Assembly (NCBI RefSeq): GCF_001544835.2
Contig: NZ_FCNX02000018.1
Location: 62,001-126,000, forward strand
DNA length: 64,000 nucleotides
Reading direction: 5' to 3'
DNA from: Caballeronia fortuita
Lineage (GTDB): Bacteria; Pseudomonadota; Gammaproteobacteria; Burkholderiales; Burkholderiaceae
Shown: in pieces, positions 7,985-15,897 of the stretch
Numbering within the stretch: the first letter of the stretch is position 1
How the letters are laid out: the number at the start of each line of letters is the position of its first letter
Notes under the pieces: model-generated
The model's input: only the letters and a program-made list of their open reading frames with translations
What the model was told of the DNA's origin: nothing
The model's database searches: none
Translations under genes and position numbers: made by a program

Positions 7985-9166
7985 TCAGGCGGATTCCGCG
8001 CGCGGTTTCGAGCCGCGCAGGATGCGGCGCGCGATGCTCCAGCGATGCACTTCCGACGGACCATCGTAGATCCGGAACGCGCGCATGTCCGCGAAGATCC
8101 GCGCGACGACGGTTTCGTGCGTGACCCCTTGGCCGCCCAGAACCTGCACCGAACGATCGACGACGCGCCACAGCGCCTCCGATGACACCACTTTCGCGAC
8201 GCTCGATTCGTGCTTGCCGAGCACGCCCTGATCGAGCACCCACGCGCAATGCCAGATGGCAAGGCGCGTCACGTGCAGGTCCATCTCGTTGTCCGCGAGC
8301 ATGAAGCCGACGCCTTCGTGTTCGCCCAGCGCACGGCCGAATGCCTGACGCGCGCGCGCGTGCGCAATGGCGACATCGTGCGCGCGCCGCGCAGCGCCGA
8401 GCCAGCGCATGCAGTGCGTGAGACGCGCCGGCGACAGCCGCACCTGGGCGTAACGAAAGCCTTCGCCCGCCTCGCCGAGCACATTTTCTTTCGGCACCCG
8501 CAAGCCTTCGAAGCGCACGACGCCGTGGCCGCCCGGAAAGCACGTATCGAGCGAATCCATCGCGCGTTCGACCACGATGCCGGGGCTCGACATGTCCGCG
8601 AGGAACATGGTCGCGGGGCCGTCGGCGAACTTCGCCATGATGATCGCGACCGATGCGCCTTCCGCGCCCGTGATGAACCACTTGCGCCCGTCGATCACGT
8701 AGTCGTCGCCGTCCTGCACGGCGATGGTCTGCAGCATCGCGGGATCGGCGCCCGCGCCTGGCGGCGGCTCGGTCATGCAGAAGCACGAGCGGATATCGCC
8801 CGCCGCGAGCGGACGCAGCCAGCGCTCCTTCTGCTGCAGCGTCGCGATGGCTTCGAGCAGATGCATGTTCCCTTCGTCGGGCGCGGCGATATTCAGCGCG
8901 ACGGGACCGAGCGGCGAGTAACCCGCTTCTTCGAACAGGATCGCCTTGGCGACGTGATTCAGGCCGAGGCCGCCGAATTCGGGTGACACGTGACTCGACA
9001 ACAGCTTCGCAGCGCGGCCTTTCGCGATCAGTTCGGCGCGCAACGACTCGTTCGGGCCATGCGGCGTGCAACGCGGATCGCGCTCGAACGGCATGATTTC
9101 TTCTGCGATGAAAGCGCGCACGCGCGCCTGCAGGTCGGTCAATTCCGGCGAAAGCGAAAAGTCCAT
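7985..9166 (-). CDS. Acyl-CoA dehydrogenase
   Basis: FAD-dependent acyl-CoA dehydrogenase of 393 residues. The order N-terminal helical domain, middle beta domain (SCFCMTEPPPGAGADP and the WFITGAEGAS strand), then C-terminal helical domain (QVLGGQGVTHE and RIYDGPSEVH) is typical. The RIYDGPSEVHRW end fits members related to yeast-type and phosphotransferase-linked dehydrogenases rather than short-chain beta-oxidation enzymes. The start at ATG 9166 has GGAGGA about 7 bases upstream, which beats the in-frame TTG six bases earlier. No electron-transfer or CoA-ligase gene is adjacent, so the substrate is open. Confidence 0.88.
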   Translation of the reverse strand: MDFSLSPELTDLQARVRAFIAEEIMPFERDPRCTPHGPNESLRAELIAKGRAAKLLSSHVSPEFGGLGLNHVAKAILFEEAGYSPLGPVALNIAAPDEGNMHLLEAIATLQQKERWLRPLAAGDIRSCFCMTEPPPGAGADPAMLQTIAVQDGDDYVIDGRKWFITGAEGASVAIIMAKFADGPATMFLADMSSPGIVVERAMDSLDTCFPGGHGVVRFEGLRVPKENVLGEAGEGFRYAQVRLSPARLTHCMRWLGAARRAHDVAIAHARARQAFGRALGEHEGVGFMLADNEMDLHVTRLAIWHCAWVLDQGVLGKHESSVAKVVSSEALWRVVDRSVQVLGGQGVTHETVVARIFADMRAFRIYDGPSEVHRWSIARRILRGSKPRAESA

Positions 9167-9249
9167 CGGCAATCCTCCAGGGAAACGGGCTGAACGCCAA
9201 GCTTAACCGCGCGGGCGCATCGTGCGCCAGCGGCATTGCCGTTGGCCCC

Positions 9250-9630
9250 TCATTCGTCGTAGTCGGTGTATTTGCGCGCGTCGCCCTTCACCTTGTGCGC
9301 CGGATACTTCGACCGGTTCAACCCCATCTTCTCGATGAGCGCGTCGTGCAGATCGACGTCAAGCGAATCGGCGAGCATCACGAGGTACGCGAGCACGTCC
9401 GCCATTTCATGACGGATCGCCTGCAGTTTCGCTTCATCGAGCTCGGTTTTGTCGCCGGTGGCGAGCCACGTGAACGGTTCGAGCAATTCGCTCGCCTCGA
9501 CGGACAGCGCAGCGGCAAGATTCTTCGGCGAATGAAAACGGCTCCAGTCCCGCTCGCGAACGAATTCGCGCAGCATGTCGCGCATCTGGATGAGTTCGCG
9601 CGTGTTTTCCGGCTGATTATGTTGCTGCAT
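9250..9630 (-). CDS. MazG-like nucleotide pyrophosphohydrolase
   Basis: 126 residues, all-alpha NTP pyrophosphatase of the MazG / dCTPase group. The metal-binding motif is EASELLEPFTW followed by EMADVLAYLVML with its Glu/Asp ligands. Such enzymes hydrolyse non-canonical or excess nucleotides to monophosphates. Start at ATG 9630, chosen over an upstream in-frame start because AGGAA precedes it at the right distance. The 9631-9899 gap upstream has no gene. Confidence 0.86.
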   Translation of the reverse strand: MQQHNQPENTRELIQMRDMLREFVRERDWSRFHSPKNLAAALSVEASELLEPFTWLATGDKTELDEAKLQAIRHEMADVLAYLVMLADSLDVDLHDALIEKMGLNRSKYPAHKVKGDARKYTDYDE

Positions 9631-9899
9631 GGGCTTCCTCTGACGTTTCGTGGCCTGCGTTGCGTAGCTTAACGCGACGGCTCGGCGCTGGTCCATGCTT
9701 CACAACTACGCTTCTTTATATCTCAGTTTACCTCGTCGATTCCCGGAATTCCCTTCGCTGTACGAGTTCGAGACAATCTGTGCCGTAACGGACAATTTCC
9801 TTGCACGATGTTTCTACGACTCATAGAATCGCAGTTATTGATCGCGAGACGCCACCTTCGCCGCGCGATCCCAACATCGAATCTTTCAGGAGCATCGAG

Positions 9900-11105
9900 A
9901 TGTCCAGGCGCATTCTTGTCATCGGAGCCGGTTTTGCCGGCATGTGGAGCGCGCTGTCCGCGGCGCGTCTCATCGATCAGCACGGCAGGAACGATATCGA
10001 AGTCGCGCTGATTGCGCCGGAGCCGCATTTGCACATGCGTCCGCGCCTGTACGAAGAGAACGCGGCCGGGATGAAGGCGCCGCTTACGGACATCTTCGCG
10101 TCCACGGGCGTCCGTTTCGTTCAGGGCACGGTGGACCGCATTCACGTCGAGCGCAACGAGGTCGATATGACCGACGCGCACGGCGCACCATCGACGTTAA
10201 ACTACGACAAACTCGTTCTGGCAACCGGCAGCCGCCTGTTCCGTCCGCAGATTCCGGGACTGGCGCAACACGCGTTCAGCGTCGATCAGGTCGATGAAGC
10301 CGCCGCACTCGAAGCGCATATCGGCGGTCTTGCGGCGAATCCTGACTCCATCGCGCGCAACACGGTGGTCATTGCGGGCGGTGGCTTCACGGGCATCGAA
10401 ACGGCGGCGGAAATTCCGGCACGTTTGCGCGCGGCGCTCGGCGCGAACGCGGACGTGCGCGTCATCATCGTCGAACGGGACAAGGAGGTCGGGCCGGACC
10501 TCGGCGCCGGTCCGCGCCCGGTGATCGTCGAGGCACTGAAGTCGCTCGGCGTGCAGTGGCGGCTCGGCGCGGCGGTCACATCGGTCGATGCGAACGGACT
10601 CACCACGTCCGACGGCGAACGTATCGACGCGAGCACGGTGATCTGGACCGCCGGCGTGCGCGCGAGCGCGCTGACCGCGCAGATTCCCGCTGAGCGCGAC
10701 GCGCTCGGCCGTCTGCATGTGGATCGCAATCTGCGGGTGCGTGGCGTCGACACGGTCTACGCCACGGGCGACGTCGCCTATGCCGCCACCGACGACGAAG
10801 GCAATCACGCGCTGATGTCCTGTCAGCACGCGATGAACCTCGGCCGATCGGCGGGCCACAACGTCGCGGCGGATCTGCTCGGCGAGCCGCCGATTCCCTA
10901 CAGCCAGCCGAAATACGTGACGTGTCTCGATCTCGGGCCTTGGGGCGCGGTCTATACGGAAGGCTGGGAACGTGAGGTGAAGATGTCGGGCGCGCAGGCG
11001 AAAGCGTTGAAAACGCGCATCAACACCGAGTGGATTTATCCGCCGGGCACAGGGCGGGCCGAAGCGTTCGCGGCTGCGGACCCGCTGCGTGTCGTTGTAG
11101 CCTGA
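9900..11105 (+). CDS. NAD(P)/FAD-dependent oxidoreductase (NDH-2 like)
   Basis: 401 residues with two Rossmann folds. The FAD site is ILVIGAGFAGMWSAL near the N-terminus, the NAD(P)H site VVIAGGGFTGIETAAE near residue 165, and a second FAD contact is YATGDVAYAA. Length and motifs fit type II NADH dehydrogenase-like flavoproteins, which pass electrons to quinone at the membrane face. The C-terminus lacks a clear membrane anchor, so another acceptor is possible. AGGAG lies just upstream of ATG 9900. It is a single-gene unit. Confidence 0.85.
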   Translation: MSRRILVIGAGFAGMWSALSAARLIDQHGRNDIEVALIAPEPHLHMRPRLYEENAAGMKAPLTDIFASTGVRFVQGTVDRIHVERNEVDMTDAHGAPSTLNYDKLVLATGSRLFRPQIPGLAQHAFSVDQVDEAAALEAHIGGLAANPDSIARNTVVIAGGGFTGIETAAEIPARLRAALGANADVRVIIVERDKEVGPDLGAGPRPVIVEALKSLGVQWRLGAAVTSVDANGLTTSDGERIDASTVIWTAGVRASALTAQIPAERDALGRLHVDRNLRVRGVDTVYATGDVAYAATDDEGNHALMSCQHAMNLGRSAGHNVAADLLGEPPIPYSQPKYVTCLDLGPWGAVYTEGWEREVKMSGAQAKALKTRINTEWIYPPGTGRAEAFAAADPLRVVVA

Positions 11106-11124
11106 GGCGTCGCGCGATGAAGGC

Positions 11125-12108
11125 TCACGCCGCCGGATAAAGTCCCAACGTGCGCGCGTGCAGGCGCGCGAGTCCGAGCAGCGCATCGGTGAACGGCGTG
11201 GGCACGCCGGTCATCGCGCCCAGTTCGCGCACCGACGCGACGAGTGCGTCGAGCTCGACCGCCTTGCCCGCCTGAACGTCCTGCAACATCGACGTTTTCA
11301 TCGCGCCGAGCTTGAGCGTGACGGCGTGACGGTCCCGCGGTTCCTGCTCGATAGGAATGCCGAAGCGCGCGCCGATTTCCTTCGCTTCGAGCATCACGTT
11401 CGTGACGAAGCCGCGCACGAGATCGTCGCTCAAGATGCGATCGGTGGTGGCGCCGGTGATCGCGCTGATGGGGTTCATCGTCATGTTGCCCCACAGCTTG
11501 AACCAGACATCGCGTTGAATCTGCGCGGAGAGCGTGGCGTCGAAGCCCGCCTTCGAGAAGAGCGATACGAGCGATTCGGTGCGTGCCGCCGGCGCGCCTG
11601 TCGCTTCGCCGAGTATCAGACCCTTGCCCTGATGATGACGGATGACGCCCGGCGCTTCGACGAAGCAGCTCGCATGCACGACGCATCCGACCGTTTGCGC
11701 GCCCGGAATCGCATCGGCGATCTTGCCGTGCGGATCGACCGATGAAAGGCGCTTGCCTTCGAACGGCTCGGCGAGTCCGTCGCAGAACCACCAGGGCACG
11801 CCGTTCATCGCGGTCAGCACTACGGTTTCATTCGACAGCAGCGGCGCGATGTGCGCGGCGACGGAGTCCATCGCTGGCGCCTTCACCGCCACGACGACGA
11901 GATCCTGCACGCCGAGATCCGCCGGTTCCGCGCTCGCCGCGACCTTCACGGCATGCGTCGCGTCCGTTTCGACGAGCCGCAGCCCGTCTTTTTTCAGCGC
12001 ATCGAGCGTCGCGCCGCGCGCGACCACGCTGACATCGCAGCCCGCCTGCGCGAGCTTCACGCCGATCCATCCGCCGATGGCGCCCGCTCCATACACGCAT
12101 ACCTTCAT
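11125..12108 (-). CDS. 2-dehydropantoate 2-reductase family protein
   Basis: 327 residues, PanE/ApbA family: N-terminal Rossmann fold (VCVYGAGAIGGWIG), then a C-terminal helical domain with FKLWGNMTMNP, where the Lys and Asn are family active-site positions. The family reduces ketopantoate to pantoate for pantothenate synthesis with NADPH. Burkholderia carry several paralogues with other substrates, so no gene symbol is given. GAGGA precedes ATG 12108. Convergent with the flavoprotein gene. Confidence 0.85.
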   Translation of the reverse strand: MKVCVYGAGAIGGWIGVKLAQAGCDVSVVARGATLDALKKDGLRLVETDATHAVKVAASAEPADLGVQDLVVVAVKAPAMDSVAAHIAPLLSNETVVLTAMNGVPWWFCDGLAEPFEGKRLSSVDPHGKIADAIPGAQTVGCVVHASCFVEAPGVIRHHQGKGLILGEATGAPAARTESLVSLFSKAGFDATLSAQIQRDVWFKLWGNMTMNPISAITGATTDRILSDDLVRGFVTNVMLEAKEIGARFGIPIEQEPRDRHAVTLKLGAMKTSMLQDVQAGKAVELDALVASVRELGAMTGVPTPFTDALLGLARLHARTLGLYPAA

Positions 12109-12370
12109 CGTCCGGTCCTCGCTCCTGGCAATCATCCGTTCGCCATTGTAAGAGCGGGACGGCGTGCGCGTCGTGCGATCCGTCGTGCACTCATGATGCG
12201 CGACGCGTCGTACGAAAAACAGCAGCAATTGCGCTCGATTGAACGGCAGCAGTCGAAGCCGGTTCGCTGCGTATCCGAAGCGCCCATTCGGACCGATATA
12301 AGCTCGCCTCGACTGCTTTCAAGACTCGCCGCGCGAAAATAAAACCCCTTGAAAACATAGGTCGCGGGTA

Positions 12371-12398
12371 TTGAAACGATAGCCTGCGCACCTATTTT
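12371..12398 (+). promoter_or_regulatory. Sigma32-like heat-shock promoter
   Basis: TTGAAA (12371-12376), a 14-base spacer, then CCTATTTT (12391-12398). This is close to the sigma32 (RpoH) pattern CTTGAAA-N13-15-CCCCATTT. It lies about 80 bases upstream of the first Hsp20 gene, where a heat-shock promoter is expected. A second CTTGAAA occurs at 12348-12354 without a good -10. The rest of the 12109-12480 gap holds no gene. Confidence 0.6.
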
Positions 12399-12480
12399 GG
12401 ATGCAAGGGCGGCGATAACGAACGCGCTGCCGTGTGAACTTTCTGCTGCTGGCCTCGGGCCGCACTTTCGGAGACTGACC

Positions 12481-12915
12481 ATGAGTGACTTCTATTTTGG
12501 CGGCGATGTTTTCTCGGAGCTGGACCGCATGCAACGGCAAGTGTCCTCGCTCTTCGGCAATCTGCCTTCGAGCATTCGTTCGAGCCGCGCGGATGCGTTT
12601 CCGCGACTGAACATCGGCAGCACGGACGATGCGATTCATATCGTCGCGTTCACGCCGGGCGTCGATCCCGCTTCCCTCGATGTGACCGTCGACAAGGGCA
12701 CGCTCACCATCAGCGGCGATCGCCGAGCGCAGGCCGTGGCCGAAGGCGCGCGCACGTATGCCAAAGAGCGCTTCACGGGCAGCTTCCGCCGCGTCATCGA
12801 ACTGCCGCAGAACGCGGATGCCGACAAGGTCGAAGCGCGTTATGAGAACGGCACGCTGTCCATCACCATCGGCAAGCGCGAAGCATCGAAGCCGCGCGCG
12901 ATCACCATTCAGTAA
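12481..12915 (+). CDS. Hsp20/alpha-crystallin small heat-shock protein
   Basis: 144-residue small heat-shock protein, an ATP-independent holdase for unfolding proteins. The alpha-crystallin domain runs from about residue 38 to 135 (NIGSTDDAIHIVAFTPGVDP, then GTLTISGDR and YENGTLSITIGKRE). The C-terminal ITIQ resembles the I-x-I oligomer motif. GGAGACTG sits just before ATG 12481. First of two adjacent Hsp20 genes, 12 bases apart. Confidence 0.92.
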   Translation: MSDFYFGGDVFSELDRMQRQVSSLFGNLPSSIRSSRADAFPRLNIGSTDDAIHIVAFTPGVDPASLDVTVDKGTLTISGDRRAQAVAEGARTYAKERFTGSFRRVIELPQNADADKVEARYENGTLSITIGKREASKPRAITIQ

Positions 12916-12927
12916 GAGAGGCACATC

Positions 12928-13332
12928 ATGACCGGGAACACACAAGTGGCCACGCAAAACGCTAACGAAGTGACACGCAAGAACGAAGACACCGCGCGTC
13001 GTGCGACGGTGACACCGGCTGTCGATATCGTCGAGGATAGCCACGGCATCACGCTTTGGGCCGATCTGCCTGGCGTGCCGCGCGAAAAGCTCGACGTGAA
13101 GGTGCACGATTCGCGCCTCACGATCGAAGCCGAAGCGGATTTGCCCGTACAGGGCGCGGTGCGTGTGCATCACGCGGAATTGCGTGCGCCGCGTTTCGCG
13201 CGCGCCTTCACGGTAAGCGATGATTTCGACACCGCGAAGATCGACGCCAATCTCAGCAATGGCGTGCTGAAGCTCACGATTCCGCGTCGCGAGGAAGCGC
13301 GTCCGCGCCGTGTCGAAGTGCGCGCGGGTTAA
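12928..13332 (+). CDS. Second Hsp20/alpha-crystallin small heat-shock protein
   Basis: 134 residues with the alpha-crystallin domain from about 27 to 125 (PAVDIVEDSHGITLWADLPG, then NLSNGVLKLTIPRREEARPR). The N-terminal arm is short and polar (MTGNTQVATQNANEVTRKNE). It follows the first Hsp20 gene by 12 bases with its own AGAGAGG ribosome site and ends before a strong terminator, so both form one operon. Such pairs often build mixed oligomers; that is inference here. Confidence 0.92.
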   Translation: MTGNTQVATQNANEVTRKNEDTARRATVTPAVDIVEDSHGITLWADLPGVPREKLDVKVHDSRLTIEAEADLPVQGAVRVHHAELRAPRFARAFTVSDDFDTAKIDANLSNGVLKLTIPRREEARPRRVEVRAG

Positions 13333-13366
13333 GCGACGATAACGACACCGATAACTTTTTCTCCGG

Positions 13367-13397
13367 ACGGCCGCGAATTTTTCGTGGCCGTTTTTTC
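13367..13397 (+). terminator. Intrinsic terminator after hsp20 operon
   Basis: Stem ACGGCCGCGAA (13367-13377) and TTCGTGGCCGT (13381-13391) with one mismatch and a TTT loop, followed by a run of T. A classic rho-independent terminator 35 bases after the second Hsp20 stop. Confidence 0.88.
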
Positions 13398-13482
13398 TTT
13401 TGCACCGCGTTCACGCCTCTATAATCTTCAGCGGCGGCTTAAGTTGCCGGCATTCTCATACTCAAAGAAATAAGGGACTATC

Positions 13483-14262
13483 GTGAAGAGGCTGTTGACG
13501 GTGTTGTTGGGTTCGTTGCTCGCCGTATCGATCGGAGCGCATGCAAAAGAATGGTCGACTATCCGCTTCGGCGTCGATGCGAGTTATCCGCCTTTCGAAT
13601 CGAAAGCGCCCGACGGCACGCTGGTCGGCTTCGATATCGATGTCGGCAATGAATTGTGCCGGCGTCTCAACGCGAAATGCGTGTGGGTCGAGAATGCATT
13701 CGACGGCATGATTCCGGGCCTCAAATCGCGCAAGTTCGACGCCGTGCTTTCCACGATGTCGATGACGCCCGCGCGCGTGAAGCAGATCGCGTTTTCGAGC
13801 AAGCTCTTCCACGTGCCGACGCGTCTCGTCGCCAAGCGTGATGCTGGCATCCAGCCGACGGCGGAATCGCTCGCGGGCAAGGCGGTCGGCGTCGAGCAAG
13901 GCTCGATGCAGGAGACGTATGCGAAGGTGCATTGGGGCGCGAAAGGCGTGAAGGTCGTGTCTTATGCGGATCAGGATCAGGTCTATCAGGATTTACTCGC
14001 GGGACGTCTCGATGCATCGCTGCAAAACGCCGTGCAGGCCGAACGCGGCTTTCTCAATACGCCGCGCGGCAAGCCCTACGGTTTTGCGGGCGGCGCGCTC
14101 GAAGACAGCGCGATCTTCGGACCGGGAACGGCAATCGGCTTGCGCAAGGAAGACACCGATCTGAAGGAAAAGCTCGACGGCGCGATCGCCGCGATGATCA
14201 AGGACGGCACGTATAAGCGCATCGAAGAGAAGTATTTCGACTTCGATATCTACGGCGAATAA
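13483..14262 (+). CDS. Polar amino acid ABC transporter substrate-binding protein
   Basis: 259 residues. A signal peptide (MKRLLTVLLGSLLAVSIGAHA) precedes a family 3 solute-binding domain: IRFGVDASYPPFESKAPDG, GFDIDVGNELCRRL, LSTMSMTPARVKQIAFSSKL. These match the lysine/arginine/ornithine and histidine binding proteins (ArgT/HisJ). It starts with GTG at 13483. No permease or ATPase gene is next to it, so it must borrow another transporter. The ligand is likely a basic amino acid. Confidence 0.88.
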   Translation: MKRLLTVLLGSLLAVSIGAHAKEWSTIRFGVDASYPPFESKAPDGTLVGFDIDVGNELCRRLNAKCVWVENAFDGMIPGLKSRKFDAVLSTMSMTPARVKQIAFSSKLFHVPTRLVAKRDAGIQPTAESLAGKAVGVEQGSMQETYAKVHWGAKGVKVVSYADQDQVYQDLLAGRLDASLQNAVQAERGFLNTPRGKPYGFAGGALEDSAIFGPGTAIGLRKEDTDLKEKLDGAIAAMIKDGTYKRIEEKYFDFDIYGE

Positions 14263-14322
14263 TAGGGACGCTCAATCGTGCGCGGGCAGTCGCGCTCGAG
14301 GACCGGCCAAAAGGAGACGACG

Positions 14323-14970
14323 ATGGCGACGCTCAAGCAGATGCAGGCGAAGTTGAAGAAGCTCCAGGCGCAGACCGAGCAACTGATCGCGAGGCGCGCC
14401 CAAGCCGTGCTCGACGATATTCGCGCGCTGATGGAGCGGCACGGCCTCACGACCGCGGACATCGACCGGCACGGCAAAAAGGTCAAGCGCGCGGCGAAGC
14501 CGCAGGTCACGCTGCCCGCGCCGGCAGGCCGTCATGAAGCGATGACCAAGCTCGCGAAGAAAGGCAAGCTGCCCGCGAAGTATCGCAATCCGAAGACCGG
14601 TGAAACGTGGAGCGGCTGGGCGCGTCCGCCCGCGTGGATCGCGAACGTGAAGGATCGAAGCAAGTTTCTGATCGATGCGGAGAGCGCCGAAAAGCTGAAG
14701 GCTCAAGCGAGAAAGACCGCGGCGAAGAAGGCGGCGGTAAAGCCGGCAGCGAGGAAGAAGACGGCCGCGCCCGCCGCAAAGAAAACCGTCGCGGCTGAAT
14801 CGACTGAGAAATCAATAGCGACGTCGGCAAAGAAAGCGGCAGCGAAAAGCAACGCGCCACGCAAGCGCGTCGCTGCAAAGGCCGCGCCCGCGGACGACAA
14901 CGCAGGTGCTTCGGTATCGACATCGACATCGACGGCTGCATCGTCGGCGCCGAGCGATACCTCCGCATGA
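14323..14970 (+). CDS. H-NS family nucleoid protein with histone H1-like tail
   Basis: 215 residues, about twice the usual H-NS length. Residues 1-45 form the coiled-coil oligomerisation region (LKQMQAKLKKLQAQTEQLIA). The DNA-binding domain around 85-110 contains KYRNPKTGETWSGWARPPAW, the Burkholderia form of the H-NS AT-hook-like motif. Residues about 130-190 are a tail of Lys/Ala/Pro repeats (AAKKAAVKPAARKKTAAPAA), then a Ser/Thr/Ala-rich end. AAGGAGA precedes ATG 14323. It probably binds and silences AT-rich DNA; the tail may add non-specific DNA compaction, as in H1-like proteins. Confidence 0.9.
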   Translation: MATLKQMQAKLKKLQAQTEQLIARRAQAVLDDIRALMERHGLTTADIDRHGKKVKRAAKPQVTLPAPAGRHEAMTKLAKKGKLPAKYRNPKTGETWSGWARPPAWIANVKDRSKFLIDAESAEKLKAQARKTAAKKAAVKPAARKKTAAPAAKKTVAAESTEKSIATSAKKAAAKSNAPRKRVAAKAAPADDNAGASVSTSTSTAASSAPSDTSA

Positions 14971-15132
14971 CGCGCGACGTTCCGCTTTAGCATTTTTGCA
15001 GGAAAGCACGGAAAAAAATGGCATGGGCTCCGTAGCGACGGTCACGCGTCCGTCACGCAAGCGCGAGACTTGCCGGCATCGGCATGGTGTTTGCATGGGG
15101 CGCTCGTACATGGCGAGTTTCGCGAGGACATC

Positions 15133-15420
15133 ATGCATCATTCGATCGAGCCGCACGAGTTGACCCGAATCGATCTGGCGCGCTTTCAGGTCGTGCAGGT
15201 TTCCGACGGCACTTTCACCGTCGTGCTGTGGGAAGCGCCCGAGGCCCGCGCGAATGGTTCGCCTATGCAGCACGTGGAAACATCCACGCTCACCATTCGT
15301 CTGTGCGATCCGCTCAATCCCGTGCGCAGAAAAGATGTGTGCGAACGGTTGCGCGCGCATCTCGCAGCGTCACGTTTGCAGCGCACACGAACGAAGCCCT
15401 CGCGTCATCCCATTGTTTGA
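15133..15420 (+). CDS. Hypothetical protein (95 aa)
   Basis: No family recognised. Soluble, without signal peptide or membrane segment. The N-terminal two-thirds look like a small beta-rich domain (FQVVQVSDGTFTVVLWE) and the C-terminus is basic and helical (RRKDVCERLRAHLAASRLQR). GAGGA lies 5 bases before ATG 15133. It stands alone after the H-NS gene. A role in nucleic-acid binding is possible given the basic tail, but is not supported further. Confidence 0.6.
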   Translation: MHHSIEPHELTRIDLARFQVVQVSDGTFTVVLWEAPEARANGSPMQHVETSTLTIRLCDPLNPVRRKDVCERLRAHLAASRLQRTRTKPSRHPIV

Positions 15421-15594
15421 GATCGACGAAAAGTCAATTGGCTTTTCGTGCGATTAAAAAGCAGCAAGGTCCTTCTACACTGCGTTCACATGTCGGGGGC
15501 GATTCGTCGATTCATAGAAAACGATTCGCTTCGCCGATTGCGGTTGCTATCGCCAGTCAACTGCATCTCCTTATATCTTCGTCGGAGCAATCTC

Positions 15595-15855
15595 GTGAAC
15601 AAGCGACTCGTAGTGGGCTTTGCTATTGCATTGAGTTCTCTCTTCGCCGGCTCGGCATTCGCGAGCGGTTATGGACCGGCGCCGCATTATCGTCCCGATG
15701 TCGGTGCGCCGGCATCGCAACACGGCGTGAGCGCGCAAACCTTCGCGGCGGAAGAATCGGCGCAAGGGCGCGGTGATTTCAGCAATACGGAACGCACCGC
15801 GCAGAATCAGCGCGGTCAGGTTTCCGCTTCCAATGCTACTCAAGTGGCGCAATAA
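15595..15855 (+). CDS. Small exported protein (86 aa)
   Basis: Starts with GTG at 15595 after a GGAG site. A signal peptide (VNKRLVVGFAIALSSLFAGS, then AFA) is followed by a low-complexity mature part rich in Gly, Ala, Gln and Ser (GYGPAPHYRPDVG, TERTAQNQRGQVSAS). No family recognised. Similar small secreted proteins are common in Burkholderia. The 174 bases upstream show no other gene. Confidence 0.65.
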   Translation: MNKRLVVGFAIALSSLFAGSAFASGYGPAPHYRPDVGAPASQHGVSAQTFAAEESAQGRGDFSNTERTAQNQRGQVSASNATQVAQ

Positions 15856-15897
15856 AAATCGCGCGATCTGGACACGATGACATTCATCGTGTCCGCT

